DNA from: Sipunculus nudus
Lineage: Eukaryota > Annelida > Sipuncula > Golfingiida > Sipunculidae
Assembly: GCA_026874595.1 (NCBI GenBank)
Contig: CM049307.1
Span: 9,263,579-9,327,578 of the forward strand
Direction: 5' to 3'
Length of the DNA stretch: 64,000 bases
Positions 1-11,530 of the stretch are shown piece after piece. The translations under genes and the position numbers were made by a program. The notes beneath the pieces are model-generated. The model was not told the DNA's origin, did no database searches, and worked only from the letters and a program-made list of their open reading frames with translations. The first letter of the stretch is position 1. Each line of letters starts with the position of its first letter.

Positions 1-1925
1 AGTTTTTAAAACCCGAATACTAGAAGTCTACTGATCATATTGTCACCACCGTCATTTAACAGACAGTGGCACTAACAGGTCATGGATGTATCATTTATAA
101 AAAAAATGATCATTGAGGAAGTGTCCCTGATTACTGGGGTTTTTCCCTACATATTAAAGATTAATAAATTTGTATCAAGTTCGGCATATTGCCATAACAG
201 AGTAAATCACTAAGACATCATGTCACATTGAAGACTTTATCACTGTACCTTGACATACCAGTAGTTAACTGGTATCCTTCACATTGTTGTGGCTCAATGG
301 TCTAAATCAAATCATTCTATCTGCCACAACAACTGGAAAAATAGCTTACAGTTACACAACTGATTCTATCCTAAAATTACCATACCATGCAAAAATATAT
401 TTTTCTACTTTATATAAAACAACAATAATCCCTTATTTTATCCAAGAGCAACTTATGAGTTGAAAACATGGACAATTAATTCCTTATTTTAAACAACTTG
501 TGAGTGAAAAAATCTCTTCCTGAACAAAAATGTCTTATAACTTGCAGTATCTTCTGATGTAAATATATTCCATTTCTTATTACATAATATGTTCCATAAA
601 TCAAAATTACCCTGAACATATCTACCATTAGTATTTAAACATTTGAGCTTTCAGCTCCATGCATTCTCTCATCTGTGGAGTATGCTTGAAGAGACATATC
701 TGGATTTTAACAAAGTGTAAAATTTTGTTGAAAAAAGTAAAAATTGCCTTGCAGAAATGTTATTCAACACAAATTCACACCTGCTTATCCATTAATTTAC
801 AATATGTGAAAATGCTTGATACATATTTTCATAAAAAAACTTAACAGATGAACCCTGTTCAGCCATTGTGATCTAATCAGATTATGATTATTACATAACA
901 TAAAACTAACAATGTTACATACAAAAACTGTACCCTTGAGTTCTGTATGATGTAAACAGTACATTGTGATCTTTATAAGCTATAATATTGAGTATCAGCC
1001 ATTCTGGATGCATACACATACAGAATATCTAAACATTCTTGGTTTAATCTGGTCACCATAAAAAAAGGAATAAACATAAAACATCATACCATATTGTGGG
1101 AGAATACTAACTCCTGGAATAAAGATAATAAAAACAATATCAGGGGTCAAATGCTAACTTAAGATAAAAAAAAGTTCATTACTTTTCATAACATCCCAAG
1201 CATCTTTAAAAAAAAGCAGGATCTCACATAACAATTTTTGACTATGGGTGCATGATAAAGGAATAGAGGAATCTGTTATTATAAACACTTACTGATGTTT
1301 TAGGAACATGCATTTACAAGTTAATTGTTCAAAACTATATGATATTAACTTGCTTTGTCATTAATCATACAAGACAGGTATAGTGTCTATGTTTTCCATA
1401 ACGTAATTTACTCCTTATTTCATCATGAAAAGGGACCATTGATAAAATTCATCCACACTGCCAGATATCGAATTTTATTACTCTATATTTTATTTATTTT
1501 CAAGTATACTTCCAAATTTCATATTTATTAAAGATATAAATACACTGGGCCTTGGATCTTACAAGCCTGTTATGTTAAGTATGTAACACCTGATATTTGG
1601 CAAGGTGACTGTTCTGACAGTGTAAGATTAAAAGAACCTTAAACAGGAAGTAAAACCGTCAGTCTGGTAACCACTAAATAAACACACCTGTAGAGAGTGG
1701 ACAACTTCTGCCACCACTCAACTCTGTCTCCATCCATATGTCCAAACTCTGAAAAAAGTTAGTTATTTCTAGCATTATTACATTGACAGAAATACCTTGT
1801 ACCATGTTCACCTCCCAAAAGGACACTACTTTCTGACCATTAAAACTGTGCATCCATCCTCTTACAGACTAGGATTCCCCTATGTTCCATATTACACAAG
1901 TCTTGCGTCTTATTTTCCCCTCAGT
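1..1925. other. AT-rich 3' flank of the DHHN exon
   Basis: I see no coding exon here. The stretch next to 1925 would be 3' UTR of the DHHN isoform, with minus-strand AATAAA hexamers near 1485-1525. The remainder looks like ordinary AT-rich intergenic or intronic DNA. Confidence 0.5.
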
Positions 1926-2561
1926 CTACACTCTCCATCCATTGGGCACACCTTCTTTGTGGTGATGGTTGTGAGAGTGATGGTGTCGCAGTTGTTTTAG
2001 CCGTTCAACAACTGCCATCATATTCCCTAATGTATTGGTATCATCTTCTTTGGTGTCAAGGTCGAATGCTTCATCAGTCTCGCTGCAGTCAAGGAGAACT
2101 GAAGGACTGTATGCAGGGGAAGCTTGTAGGGGAGCACCAATAAAGAAAGCCATCAGGTTGCCCGCTTGTTGTGTGAGACTTAGGTTGGTGTTTCCTTTAA
2201 AGGGTTTGAAAGACACAGTGTGGCCTTGGGATATGTTAAAGAGCTGTGTTTTCAGCATCCTCACAGACAGGCACAGGATGATCAGGTTATGGAGCATGCA
2301 GCACCACATCCAGGGCTGCTCATGAAACACTGTCAGCAGCAGCTCCTGGCTCAGAGACTGTTCAGGATACAGCACCAGGACAGCCAGCAGGGCTGTCACT
2401 TCATAACAGAAACAACCAGCCAACAGTGAGAACAGCAGCAGGACAAACATTTGACGGTTCTTTCTGGTTACGCACTGGTACAAGTAGAGGTTGTGGTGAT
2501 CATGGTCGGAATAACACATGTCACAGAGCTTACAGTGACGTGTTCTGATGGCAGGGATAAT
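1926..2561 (-). CDS. Alternative or duplicated terminal exon with DHHN in place of DHHC
   Basis: A 636-nt open exon, homologous to the catalytic exon at 20049-19534, starts at a CTCTTTTCAG acceptor in the same phase 0. It encodes 211 residues and a stop. Every zinc ligand is kept (HC, C, C, D-H-H and the C six residues later), but the catalytic cysteine (position 471 when joined to exons 1-9) is asparagine, codon AAC. Two base changes separate AAC from a cysteine codon, so one sequencing error does not explain it. Two hydrophobic segments follow in the same places as in the paralogous exon, and the tail is histidine-rich (HHHSHNHHH). No second set of exons 1-9 is visible, so I favour an alternative last exon (658-residue isoform) over a separate gene. 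Partial duplication without expression is the alternative. Minus-strand AATAAA signals lie near 1485-1525. Confidence 0.75.
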   Translation of the reverse strand: MIPAIRTRHCKLCDMCYSDHDHHNLYLYQCVTRKNRQMFVLLLFSLLAGCFCYEVTALLAVLVLYPEQSLSQELLLTVFHEQPWMWCCMLHNLIILCLSVRMLKTQLFNISQGHTVSFKPFKGNTNLSLTQQAGNLMAFFIGAPLQASPAYSPSVLLDCSETDEAFDLDTKEDDTNTLGNMMAVVERLKQLRHHHSHNHHHKEGVPNGWRV

Positions 2562-2564
2562 CTG

Positions 2565-4405
2565 AAAAGAGCAGAGTAACATGTGTCACACAGCTTACAG
2601 TGACGTGTTCTGATGGCAGGGATAATCTGAAAAGAGCAGAGTAACATGTGTCACACAGCTTACAGTGATGTGTTCTGATGGCAGGGATAATCTGGAAAGA
2701 GCAGATTAACACATGTCACACAGCTTACAATGTCCTGTTCTGATGGCAGGGATAATCTGGAAAGAGCAGAGTAACGTGTCACACAGCTTACGGTGACGTT
2801 TTCTGATGGGTGGGATAATATGAAAAGAGCAAAATAACATGTCATACAGCTTACAGTGGTGTGTTCTGATGGCAGGGATAATCTGGAAAGAGCAGAATAA
2901 CACATGTCATACAGCTTACAGTGACGTGTTCTGATGGCAGGGATAATATGGAAAGAGCAGAAGAAGAAATGTCACACAGCTTACAGTAGTGTGTTCTGAT
3001 GGCAGGGATAATCTGGAAAGAGCAGAATAACACAGGTTACATAGCTTAGAGTGGCGTGTTCTGATGGCAGGGATAATCTGGAAAGAGCACAATAACACAT
3101 GTTACACAGCTTACAGTGGTGTGTTCTGATGGCAGGGATAATCTGGAAAGAGCAAAATAACATGTGTCATACAGCTTACAGTGGTGTGTTCTGATGGCAG
3201 GGATAATCTGGAAAGAGCAGAATAACACATGTCACACAGCTTACAGTGACATGTTCTGATGGCAGGGATAATATGGAAAGAGCAGAAGAAGAAATGTCAC
3301 ACAGCTTACAGTTGTGTGTTCTGATGGCAGGGATAATCTGGAAAGAGCAGAATAACACGTCACACAGCTTACAGTGACATGTTCTGGGAGCAGGGATAAT
3401 CTGGAAAGAGCAGAATAATACGTTACACAGCTTACAGTGGTGTGTTCTGATGGCAGGGATAATCTGGAAAGAGCAGATTAACACATGTCACACAGCTTAC
3501 AATGTCCTGTTCTGATGGCAGGGATAATCTGGAAAGAGCAGAGTAACATGTGTCACACAGCTTACGGTGACGTGTTCTGATAGGTGGGATAATATGGAAA
3601 GAGCAAAATAACATGTCATACAGCTTACAGTGGTGTATTCCAATGGCAGGGATAATCTGGAAAGAGCACAATAACACACATCACATTGCTTACAGTGGTG
3701 TGTTCTGATGGCAGGGATAATCTGGAAAGAACAGAATAACACATGTCATACAGCTTACAGTGACGTGTTCTGATGGCAGGGATAATATGGAAAGAGCAGA
3801 AGAAGAAATGTCACACAGCTTACAGTAGTGTGTTCTGATGGCAGGGATAATCTGGAAAGAGCAGAATAACACAGGTCACACAGCTTAGAGTGGCGTGTTC
3901 TGATGGCAGGGATAATCTGGAAAGAGCACAATAACACATGTTACACAGCTTACAGTGGTGTGTTCTGATGGCAGGGATAATCTGGAAAGAGCAAAATAAC
4001 ATGTGTCATACAGCTTACAGTGGTGTGTTCTGATGGAAGGGATAATCTGGAAAGAGCAGAATAACACGTCACACAGCTTACAGTGACGTGTTCTGATGGC
4101 AGGGATAATATGGAAAGAGCAGAAGAAGAAATGTCACACAGCTTACAGTAGTGTGTTCTGATGGCAGGGATAATCTGGAAAGAGCAGAATAACACATGTC
4201 ACACAGCTTACAGTGACATGTTCTGGGAGCAGGGATAATCTGGAAAGAGCAGAATAACACGTTACACAGCTTACAGTGGTGTGTTCTGATGGCAGGGAAA
4301 ATCTGTAAGAGCAAAATAACATGTGTCATACAGCTTACAGTAGTGTGTACTGATGGTAGGGCTAATCTGGAAAGAGCAGAATAACACGTCAACAGCTTAC
4401 AGTGG
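2565..4405 (-). repeat. 65-bp minisatellite built from the intron/exon junction of the DHHN exon (about 29 units)
   Basis: Read on the minus strand, each 65-bp unit contains CTGCTCTTTCCAG followed by ATTATCCCTGCC, then the codons for RTxHCKLCDMCYS, and then the next pyrimidine tract. The unit is therefore the last ~13 nt of the intron plus the first ~52 nt of the terminal exon at 2561. Nearly every unit also holds CACT|GTAAGC, a donor-like site 28 nt after the CAG. Because 65 is not a multiple of three, the frame rotates from unit to unit. Blocks of about 12-13 units are themselves repeated at an offset of about 839 bp. Confidence 0.95.
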
Positions 4406-4424
4406 TGTGCAGACATGGGGTCTA

Positions 4425-4568
4425 TTACAGTTGTTCTATTACTATTACTATTACTATTACTTTCAATTTCTTATATTACTATTACTATTACCACATTTTA
4501 TCTTCTATTACTATTACTATTACTTGGGTATCTATTACTATTACTATTACTATTACTATTACTATTAC
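4425..4568. repeat. (TATTAC)n microsatellite, left block
   Basis: Runs of TATTAC/ATTACT hexamers, interrupted by short AT-rich sequence. It directly abuts the outer end of the 65-bp array. The long open frames here are only products of the repeat. Confidence 0.9.
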
Positions 4569-4569
4569 A

Positions 4570-6309
4570 TGTATTTAAACTGATGGGAGGATTCCAGACC
4601 TTGCGCAGCCATGAGTGCTATAAACTAGCACTACAATCACATGTTTAAATAATATTAAAAGCAACTATATCATCCAGTTACCTACACAATTTTCTTATAC
4701 TGTGTCTGTCATTTACAAAAAGCCTAATTATACTGGAGATCTCAATTATTTCAGCTTCTTTAATTCTGTTTTTTTTTTAATATTTTGAAATATTATAAAA
4801 TAATTGTATGAACTCTTGAATACATGTAATTTAAAAGCAACCCATTGTAAAAGCCCTGGCATATGTAAAATACTGATTTATAATTATATGCATACTTGTA
4901 CATTTTATATTATTTTCATATAAATATTTCACATAAATTTATTTTATAGTACATACTTCCGTTTAGATTTAATCTTCGTTCTCATAGTCAATAAATAAAA
5001 ATTTTCAAAGTAACTAAAAATTGTCTCCAGAGGAATTATTCATGATTATTGCATATAATTATTCAGAATCAAAGCTGACAATTCAGTCCTTTATGTATGT
5101 ATCAGGAGAGGAATTTATGTAGGGCCGTGTCCTGTTTCCCAATCCTTGTAAATATATCCAATAAAAATACTGTTTTACGTCAAGATTCTGGACAGAACCA
5201 AACTGGAGACAAAAGTACCACATCTTCTGGGGTGTATATGTTCATTTGGATGTGATGCCATGTTTTATTCCATCACATAGTACATCTTGAGAGTGAGAAG
5301 AGAGGTGGTAAACTTTACAATAATGATATTATGCATGGCTTTTATCCTTCAGGCATGCTCTTCTTCATAAGTTCATTGCAGCAAAGCAAGCATAGGATAA
5401 TTTAGGAATATGGAAAGTGTTTTAAACTTACATCAATTTTACAAAACAAATAAAAAATTATTTAAATCACTTTCACAATAAATTTGGTATTTAACAAACA
5501 ATCTAATTATTTGATATCAAAATTTCATATATTAAATAATAAAATATTAACAGTTACTTATATTCTCATATTATATAATCAAATAAATTAATGTCATGAA
5601 AAAAATTGTTCATTAATTTTCAAAATATAGATTAACATAATTTTAGATACTGAATGAAGGTCTGCAAAGCTGGTACTATGAAATAACAGACTAGTATTAA
5701 AAGAATACTTTTAAAATAATATGTATATAAATTAGCTGGATAATACATGTGCCTGCAGTATGACTTTATCCAAGTGATTGTTGTACTGGTCTGAGTTGAT
5801 AGCATTGTAGGCTTCAGTACATTATGGGTAGTGAAAACACCATAAACTTATGAACATTTTGGGTCTGCACTGAATCTGGTTCAATATTATTTTTTTCTTG
5901 AATGTGTGTTATTGAAGTCTGTATGATTAAAATGCAAACTGGTTTGTGAAAACAAATCTAGGTACCTTTCAGAATATTTATATGGATTGATTGATGTGAG
6001 ATAAGATGTACATGTCACAATAATAATACACTATTTATCCGTCTCTTAACATCAAACATGCCTCTGTTTATCCATGGTTTACTAATCAAAGGTCAGATTG
6101 TGCCAGGTAACTTATTTGGCTGTGACCTACTCTGTCCAGTACTCTTATGTAATGAGCACCAGTGGTCACCAGCAATGTGGCAGCTGTCCTATGCTTGCCT
6201 CAACAATAGGCACATCCTGAGCAGTTACTGGACAAGAACTGAGTCTGTTCAGCATTATTTGTTGATATGCTTCATGATCAAGGGGCTCACAGGAAGTAAT
6301 AGAAAGTAA
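4570..6309. other. Unassigned 1.7-kb AT-rich stretch splitting the minisatellite
   Basis: No exon, RNA gene or recognisable transposon end was found. It lies between two same-orientation TATTAC blocks, which suggests an insertion or a duplication breakpoint inside the array. The 83-codon frame at 6058-6309 has no recognisable similarity. Confidence 0.5.
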
Positions 6310-6453
6310 TATGTATTACTCTATTACTTTGCCTTCTGTTTCTATTACTATTACTATTACAGCTCAAATTTTTTATTCTATTACTATTACTATTACTATT
6401 ACATGGAAAAAGCTGTAATAGTCTATTACTATTACTATTACTTATTACTATTA
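6310..6453. repeat. (TATTAC)n microsatellite, right block
   Basis: The same hexamer in the same orientation as at 4425-4568, immediately before the second block of 65-bp units. The two hexamer blocks bracket the 1.7-kb stretch that splits the array. Confidence 0.9.
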
Positions 6454-6465
6454 CCCCATGTCTGG

Positions 6466-6770
6466 TGGTGTGTTCTGATGGTAGGGCTAATCTGGAAAGA
6501 GCAGAATAACACATGTAAACAGCTTACAGTGGTGTGTACTGATGGTAGGGCTAATCTGGAAAGAGCAGAATAACACATGTAAACAGCTTACAGTGGTGTG
6601 TTCTGATGGTAGGGCTAATCTGGAAAGAGCACAATAACACATGTAAACAGCTTACAGTGGTGTGTACTGATGGTAGGGCTAATCTGGAAAGAGCAGAATA
6701 ACACAGGTTACACAGCTTAGAGTGGCGTGTTCTGATGGCAGGGATAATCTGGAAAGAGCAGAATACATGG
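6466..6770 (-). repeat. Second block of the 65-bp junction minisatellite (about 5 units)
   Basis: Five further units of the array, separated from the main block by about 2 kb. Four share the variant GATGGTAGGGCTAATC; that variant also occurs at the outer end of the main array (about 4352), so the blocks were once contiguous. The last unit, at about 6715-6768, returns to the usual GATGGCAGGGATAATC form. Confidence 0.9.
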
Positions 6771-8330
6771 CCACTGGCTGTAGAATAAAACTGAAGAGTA
6801 CATTCAAAAGGGTTGGGGAAACTGGAAATAAAATTATATGATGTGATACTAAGTTTGATTTTACATGTCTTAGTGAAATCAGAAACATAGGTACACCTCT
6901 GTTTGTAAGAACTTTAAAATGGTTTGGTTAAAATCTGCTTTCCATATTTCTCTTTATATCAATGTGGTTCAGATGCAACTTGATTCATTAGTCTAGTAAA
7001 AGTATTGTCCTTGATCAAGCATACCCAAATAAACTTGTGCAATAATAAATACTCAAGAAATCAAAATAAAATGGCCAGACTTTTCACAACTGTCTGCAAA
7101 TTTTCAACGAATTTCTTTGGACAAATTTTCTTAAAACCTTGCACAATGACAAGGATATATGTGTGCTTAATGAACATTAATTTTCATTTGACTAATGTTT
7201 ATCAAAACAATTATTATCCTTACAGCCTTGAATACTTCCAAAAGACAAACCCATGAAAGGCAGGAGTCCTTATCAGATATTTTTACCCAGAAAGTTCATC
7301 ACTGTGATTAAATTTTACTCTTACTAAGATTTCTAACCTCAATATGTCCCTATGTTGGATCAGAACTTTCTAGCCCCAGTTTGTACAAACTGTACCATGC
7401 TAATGATTTGCTGGCTGACTGAATGACACCAGGTATTAACCATAAAGTCAGTGTCATGGCTGACGATATAAACGAGAAGTTCGGTCAACAGTCATTTGTT
7501 CTTTGATTTATAACAATTCAAGGCCATTACACCAGTCTGAGGTGTAATTCTCCTGACATAAAAGCAGGAGGAAACTTTCATATGGGGACAGAGGAAGTTT
7601 TCAATCTGGAGCACTCAAAGAAATAGAGAATAATGAAAAAGAGATGAGAAGGTGACACCATTGGGTTCAATGAGACTTTTGTATGCATGAAACATGATCT
7701 GAATTTATCTGGAAGAGAAAAACCCTCTAGCTGAAATTGAAAACAGGCCTGAATAAATCAGGATATTTATATGCAAATGTGAAAACAGACCGTTCCTGTG
7801 ATAGTTAATGCTACCATGGATATCAGCTGATAAATGCCTGTCTCTGAATTCTTTAAATATATTTCCTGAACCAAACACCTAAATGACAAAAAAGTATACA
7901 GACACAATGTGAGTGTGCTATAATAGTACACAGAGGATTTGGATCTGCCATGGCCTGACCTCTGGTGTCATTCAGTGACACTACCCTCATTTAGTTTGTG
8001 TTCTGACATATTAAGAAAGGTCAACCTTTCACAACAGTTCCAGACAAATGAATAGCATTGCTTCAACAGGAGGAAGTAAATCCAAACACTGGCTTTGAAA
8101 GTTTTGACCTGACACTTCATGACTACCTGGTTGGGCCAAGTTTCCTGGGGATGTTTTCTTCCTTAGTAAACAAACAACCTGCTGATAGAGGTCAAATCAT
8201 AGGTCAATGTCTGACTAACCTGACTGATACCAACATGCTTACGTCCCTTCTGTCTCTGCTGCACTGAACCTACTATAATAACAATACAGTAATAATATTG
8301 TGTCTGACTGAATCACATTTTCTTTTCTGG
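6771..8330. other. Intronic or intergenic DNA without a recognised feature
   Basis: No exon fits the two gene models, and no repeat family used elsewhere in the window was recognised. The plus-strand frame at 8058-8267 (69 codons) lacks splice context and similarity. Confidence 0.45.
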
Positions 8331-8339
8331 TGCAAAGCA

Positions 8340-8760
8340 CATTATAGGATTGCTAAGATTGAATGTACTGTGACATCACTGTCTTTCATAATAGGATTGC
8401 TAAGATTGAATGTACTGTGACATCACTGTCTTTCATTATAGGATTGCTAAGATTGAATGTACTGTGACATCACTGTCTTTCATAATAGGATTGCTAAGAT
8501 AGAAGGTACTGTGACATCACTGTCTTTCATAATAGGATTGCTAAGATAGAATGTACTGTGACATCACTGTCTTTCATTATAGGATTGCTAAGATAGAAGG
8601 TACTGTGACATTACTGTCTTTCATTATAGGATTGCTAAGATAGAAGGTACTGTGACATTACTGTCTTTCATTATAGGATTGCTAAGATATAATGTACTGT
8701 GACATTACTGTCTTTCATTATAGGATTGCTCAGATTTGTACTGTGACATCACTGTCTTTC
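8340..8760. repeat. 47-bp tandem repeat, about 9 units
   Basis: The unit begins AGGATTGCTAAGATTGAATG, contains CTGTGACATCACTGTCTTTC, and recurs at exactly 47-bp steps (8346, 8393, 8440 and on). Later units differ by a few substitutions, and the final one is shortened. TGACATCA within the unit resembles a CRE/AP-1 site. Confidence 0.93.
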
Positions 8761-9479
8761 TTTCATACTTCTTGATACTTCATTCACCATAATATCTTCA
8801 ATAAAGTGAATGGGGATTTTTTTTGTGTTTTTGAAAAAAGTTTGCATAAATCTGCATTATTAATGAATTTGCCTTGTCTGATAAAATAAGCAAAATGAAA
8901 AATGATCAAGAATTTTCATGATTTTGAAAAAGTTCAAATAAATTTGCTTAATTAATAAATTTAAAAATTTTGTGTGAAAGTTTTTAAGTCGATACATAGC
9001 CCTATTAGATAAAAAAATCAAAATCGGTCAAGAAATAAAAAAAAAAAAGAAGCATTCTGAAAATTGTAGACAGGTGCTGGATGGATGACGGATGGTGTAT
9101 GGATTCTGCATTGCCACGGCATAAGCTGATCACGCCTATGGCCTGGATGAGCTGAAAACAAACTGCCCAAATTTCATTAAAACTTTTATAATGTGTAAGC
9201 AAATAGGTCTGACCAAACTTCACTTCATATTTTCAAGGAAATGGAAAATATATGATAACAGAGTAAACATGAGCGCAACAAGGGTACAGAATGCACCCAT
9301 TGATTCTCTTGGGACCTCTGACATAATTAAATATGCATGGGTTTTGCCAAGAATTGAATTCAGGTGAGGAACTGTTTGTAAATATTTATAATTAGTTTCA
9401 TGAAAATCCATCCAAATTTTGGTAAGGCATCATGGTGCCACCAAAGTCTGGTGACCTCCGACCTCATTTAATATGAACA

Positions 9480-9960
9480 ACAGAGTGCAAAGAGAGTGCA
9501 AAAAGACTGAAACTGAAGCCAAAAGAAAAAGGATGAAAATATAGAAGAACAAAAAACTAAAAGAAAATATGAAAAAAAAAACATAAGCTAAGAGAAAAAA
9601 TATGAAAGAAACAAAATTTAAGAGAAAAATATGAAAGAAACAAAAGCTGAGAGAAAATATGAAAAAAACATAAGCTGAGAGAAAATATGAAAGAAACATA
9701 AGCCAGGAGATAAAATATGAAAGAAACAAAAGCTTAGAGAAAATATGAAAGAAACATAAGCTAAGAGAAAAAATATGAAAGAAACAAAAGCTGAGAGAAA
9801 ATATGAAGGAAACAAAATTTAAAAGAAAACTATGAAAGAAACAAAAGCTAAGAGACAAATAGGAAAAAAAAAAAACCAAAAAAAAAAAACAAAAGCTAAC
9901 CAAAAAAAATGAAAGAAAAAATAGTTAAAACAAGAACAGAAAGAAAGGCATAAGAAAATC
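9480..9960. repeat. Purine-rich degenerate minisatellite (AAGCTGAGAGAAAATATGAAAG-like)
   Basis: Units of roughly 30 bp built on ATATGAAAGAAACAAAAGCT and GAGAGAAAATATG, almost pure A/G on the plus strand. The Phe/Ser-rich 157-codon minus frame across it is a by-product and not a gene. Confidence 0.9.
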
Positions 9961-10154
9961 TTATGGTTACATACTGGAGGAAAATAAATAGGTTATATTT
10001 ACAAGCAAAATACTATATAATTCAGCCAAAACAGACACTACTTTAGGATGATAACACTGGCTGGGTATGACTTATAGGTTCCTTGTTATATCATGATCAG
10101 GTCATTTAATGACACCTGTGTGCCAGACCACAAAAGTAATTAACAAACATAAAG

Positions 10155-10308
10155 ACTTGGTGCCTGTATGTGCCACCATCAATCTGCCAGGAGATCAGTG
10201 CTCTCTGTCCTCTTACACTTATAAATGTTTATAACACCACCATCAATCTACTGGGAGATCAGTGCTCTCAGTTCTCTGTCTCTTGTATACATTTATAACA
10301 CCAGGAGC
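10155..10308. repeat. Two-copy direct repeat of about 90 bp
   Basis: The ACCATCAATCT...GGAGATCAGTGCTCTC...ATTTATAACACC sequence appears twice in a row with scattered differences. Confidence 0.75.
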
Positions 10309-10494
10309 ATGACACTTGTTTGTTGTTCCTGGTTCACTGGATATAAATCACCAAAACATTGTGCACAAGTAGGATAAAAAGTCTACAGTCTCACCACATC
10401 CCGGAGTCCTGATAATCCACCTAACTATTTGTTCAAAGTGATCAAAGTCTACACTGGGTCACTTCCTAGTTTCCATTCCAATACAAAACTAATA

Positions 10495-11530
10495 GAACTA
10501 GGGACCCATGGGTCTTAACGCTCAGCAGAATTTGTCTATAAGGATATGTTTTGAGCTTCAACGAAATGTGGTTCCTGTGATCAATTTGAAGCCAATCTGT
10601 TTACCAAAACTTGAGTTATCATCCACAAACTAATTTGGGAATAGATGGACCCTGTGACTTTGACCTTTTGAATACAAAAATCAAACAGAATCTTCCCCTA
10701 TTGGCAGTTGAGCCACATGCAGAAGATGGAAGGTTTGAGATGAAAGTTTGGCATAAAATGCATCTGCAATCTTTTTAAAGAAGTGGGTCCCGTCACCTTG
10801 ACCTTTAATCTCAAGACCCAAAAATCAGTTGAGTTCTTACTTTAGTGGTGGGCTATATTTAAGTCAAATTTGAAACCAATATTCCAATCCAACTTGGAGC
10901 TTTCATCTGGAAACAGATATGTGGACAGATGACTCCTGTGACCTTTGACCTCGTGGCCTCAAAATCCGTAAGTTTCTTCCACTATTGGCAGTTGGGCAAT
11001 ATTTGGAAGATAGAAGGTCTGGGGATAAAAAGTTTGGCTTTAAATGCATCCACAATCTTTTTAAGAAGAGAATCCTGTGACCTTGACCTTTGACCTCATG
11101 ACCCCAAAATAGAAAGGGTCTTTACTTTATAAGTGGGCCATGTATAAGTCAAGATTTAAACCATTATGTCAATCCAAACTGAAGTTATCATCCAAAAACA
11201 AATATGTGGACAGATGGCCCTGTGACCCCAAAATCAATCTGGCAGGTCGGTTATATGTGCTATATAGATGGTTTGTGATGAAACATTTGGCTTAATATGC
11301 ATCCACAATCTTTCTAAATAATTGGGTCCTGTGACCTTGACCTTTGACCCTAAATCGATAGAGTTCTTGCTTTAAGGGTGGGCCATATATAATTTGAGTT
11401 TGAAATACAAATGTGAAACCAAAATGGAGTTATCATCAGGAAACAAATTTGACAGACATACAGAAAGACAAACAGACGGACGGACATGATAATAACTTTA
11501 GGGCATCTGCTTATTCAAGCGGGGCCCTAA
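10495..11530 (+). mobile_element. HINE-like element, family 3 (repeats carrying TGACCTTTGACCT)
   Basis: It begins with AACTAGGGACCCATGGGTC and GCTCAGC, the same B-type palindromic terminus as family 1. The body is a set of diverged units of about 270 bp containing CCTGTGACCTTGACCTTTGACCTC and CATCCACAATCTTT. A short GACGGACGGAC tract lies near the right end, but the terminal hairpin there is not preserved. The relationship to Helentron-type elements is inferred from architecture. Confidence 0.6.

Noticed and set aside
2565-4405. CRISPR-like array
   Set aside because: The repeats are contiguous without unique spacers, and the window is eukaryotic.
2530-4416. Many overlapping 60-112-codon minus frames (SFQIIPAIRTHHCKLC-like) read as a repeat protein or gene family
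   Set aside because: They are the three rotating frames of the 65-bp repeat; the only real coding part is the exon from 2561 down.
4353-4648. Tyr/Leu/Ile-rich frames on the plus strand
   Set aside because: Translation of the TATTAC hexamer array.
8058-8267. 69-codon plus frame as a small gene
   Set aside because: No similarity, no splice or promoter context, and surrounding DNA is non-coding.
9430-9903. 157-codon Phe/Ser-rich minus frame resembling a membrane protein
   Set aside because: It is the complement of a purine-rich minisatellite; repeated FSLSFCFFHIF comes from the repeat unit.
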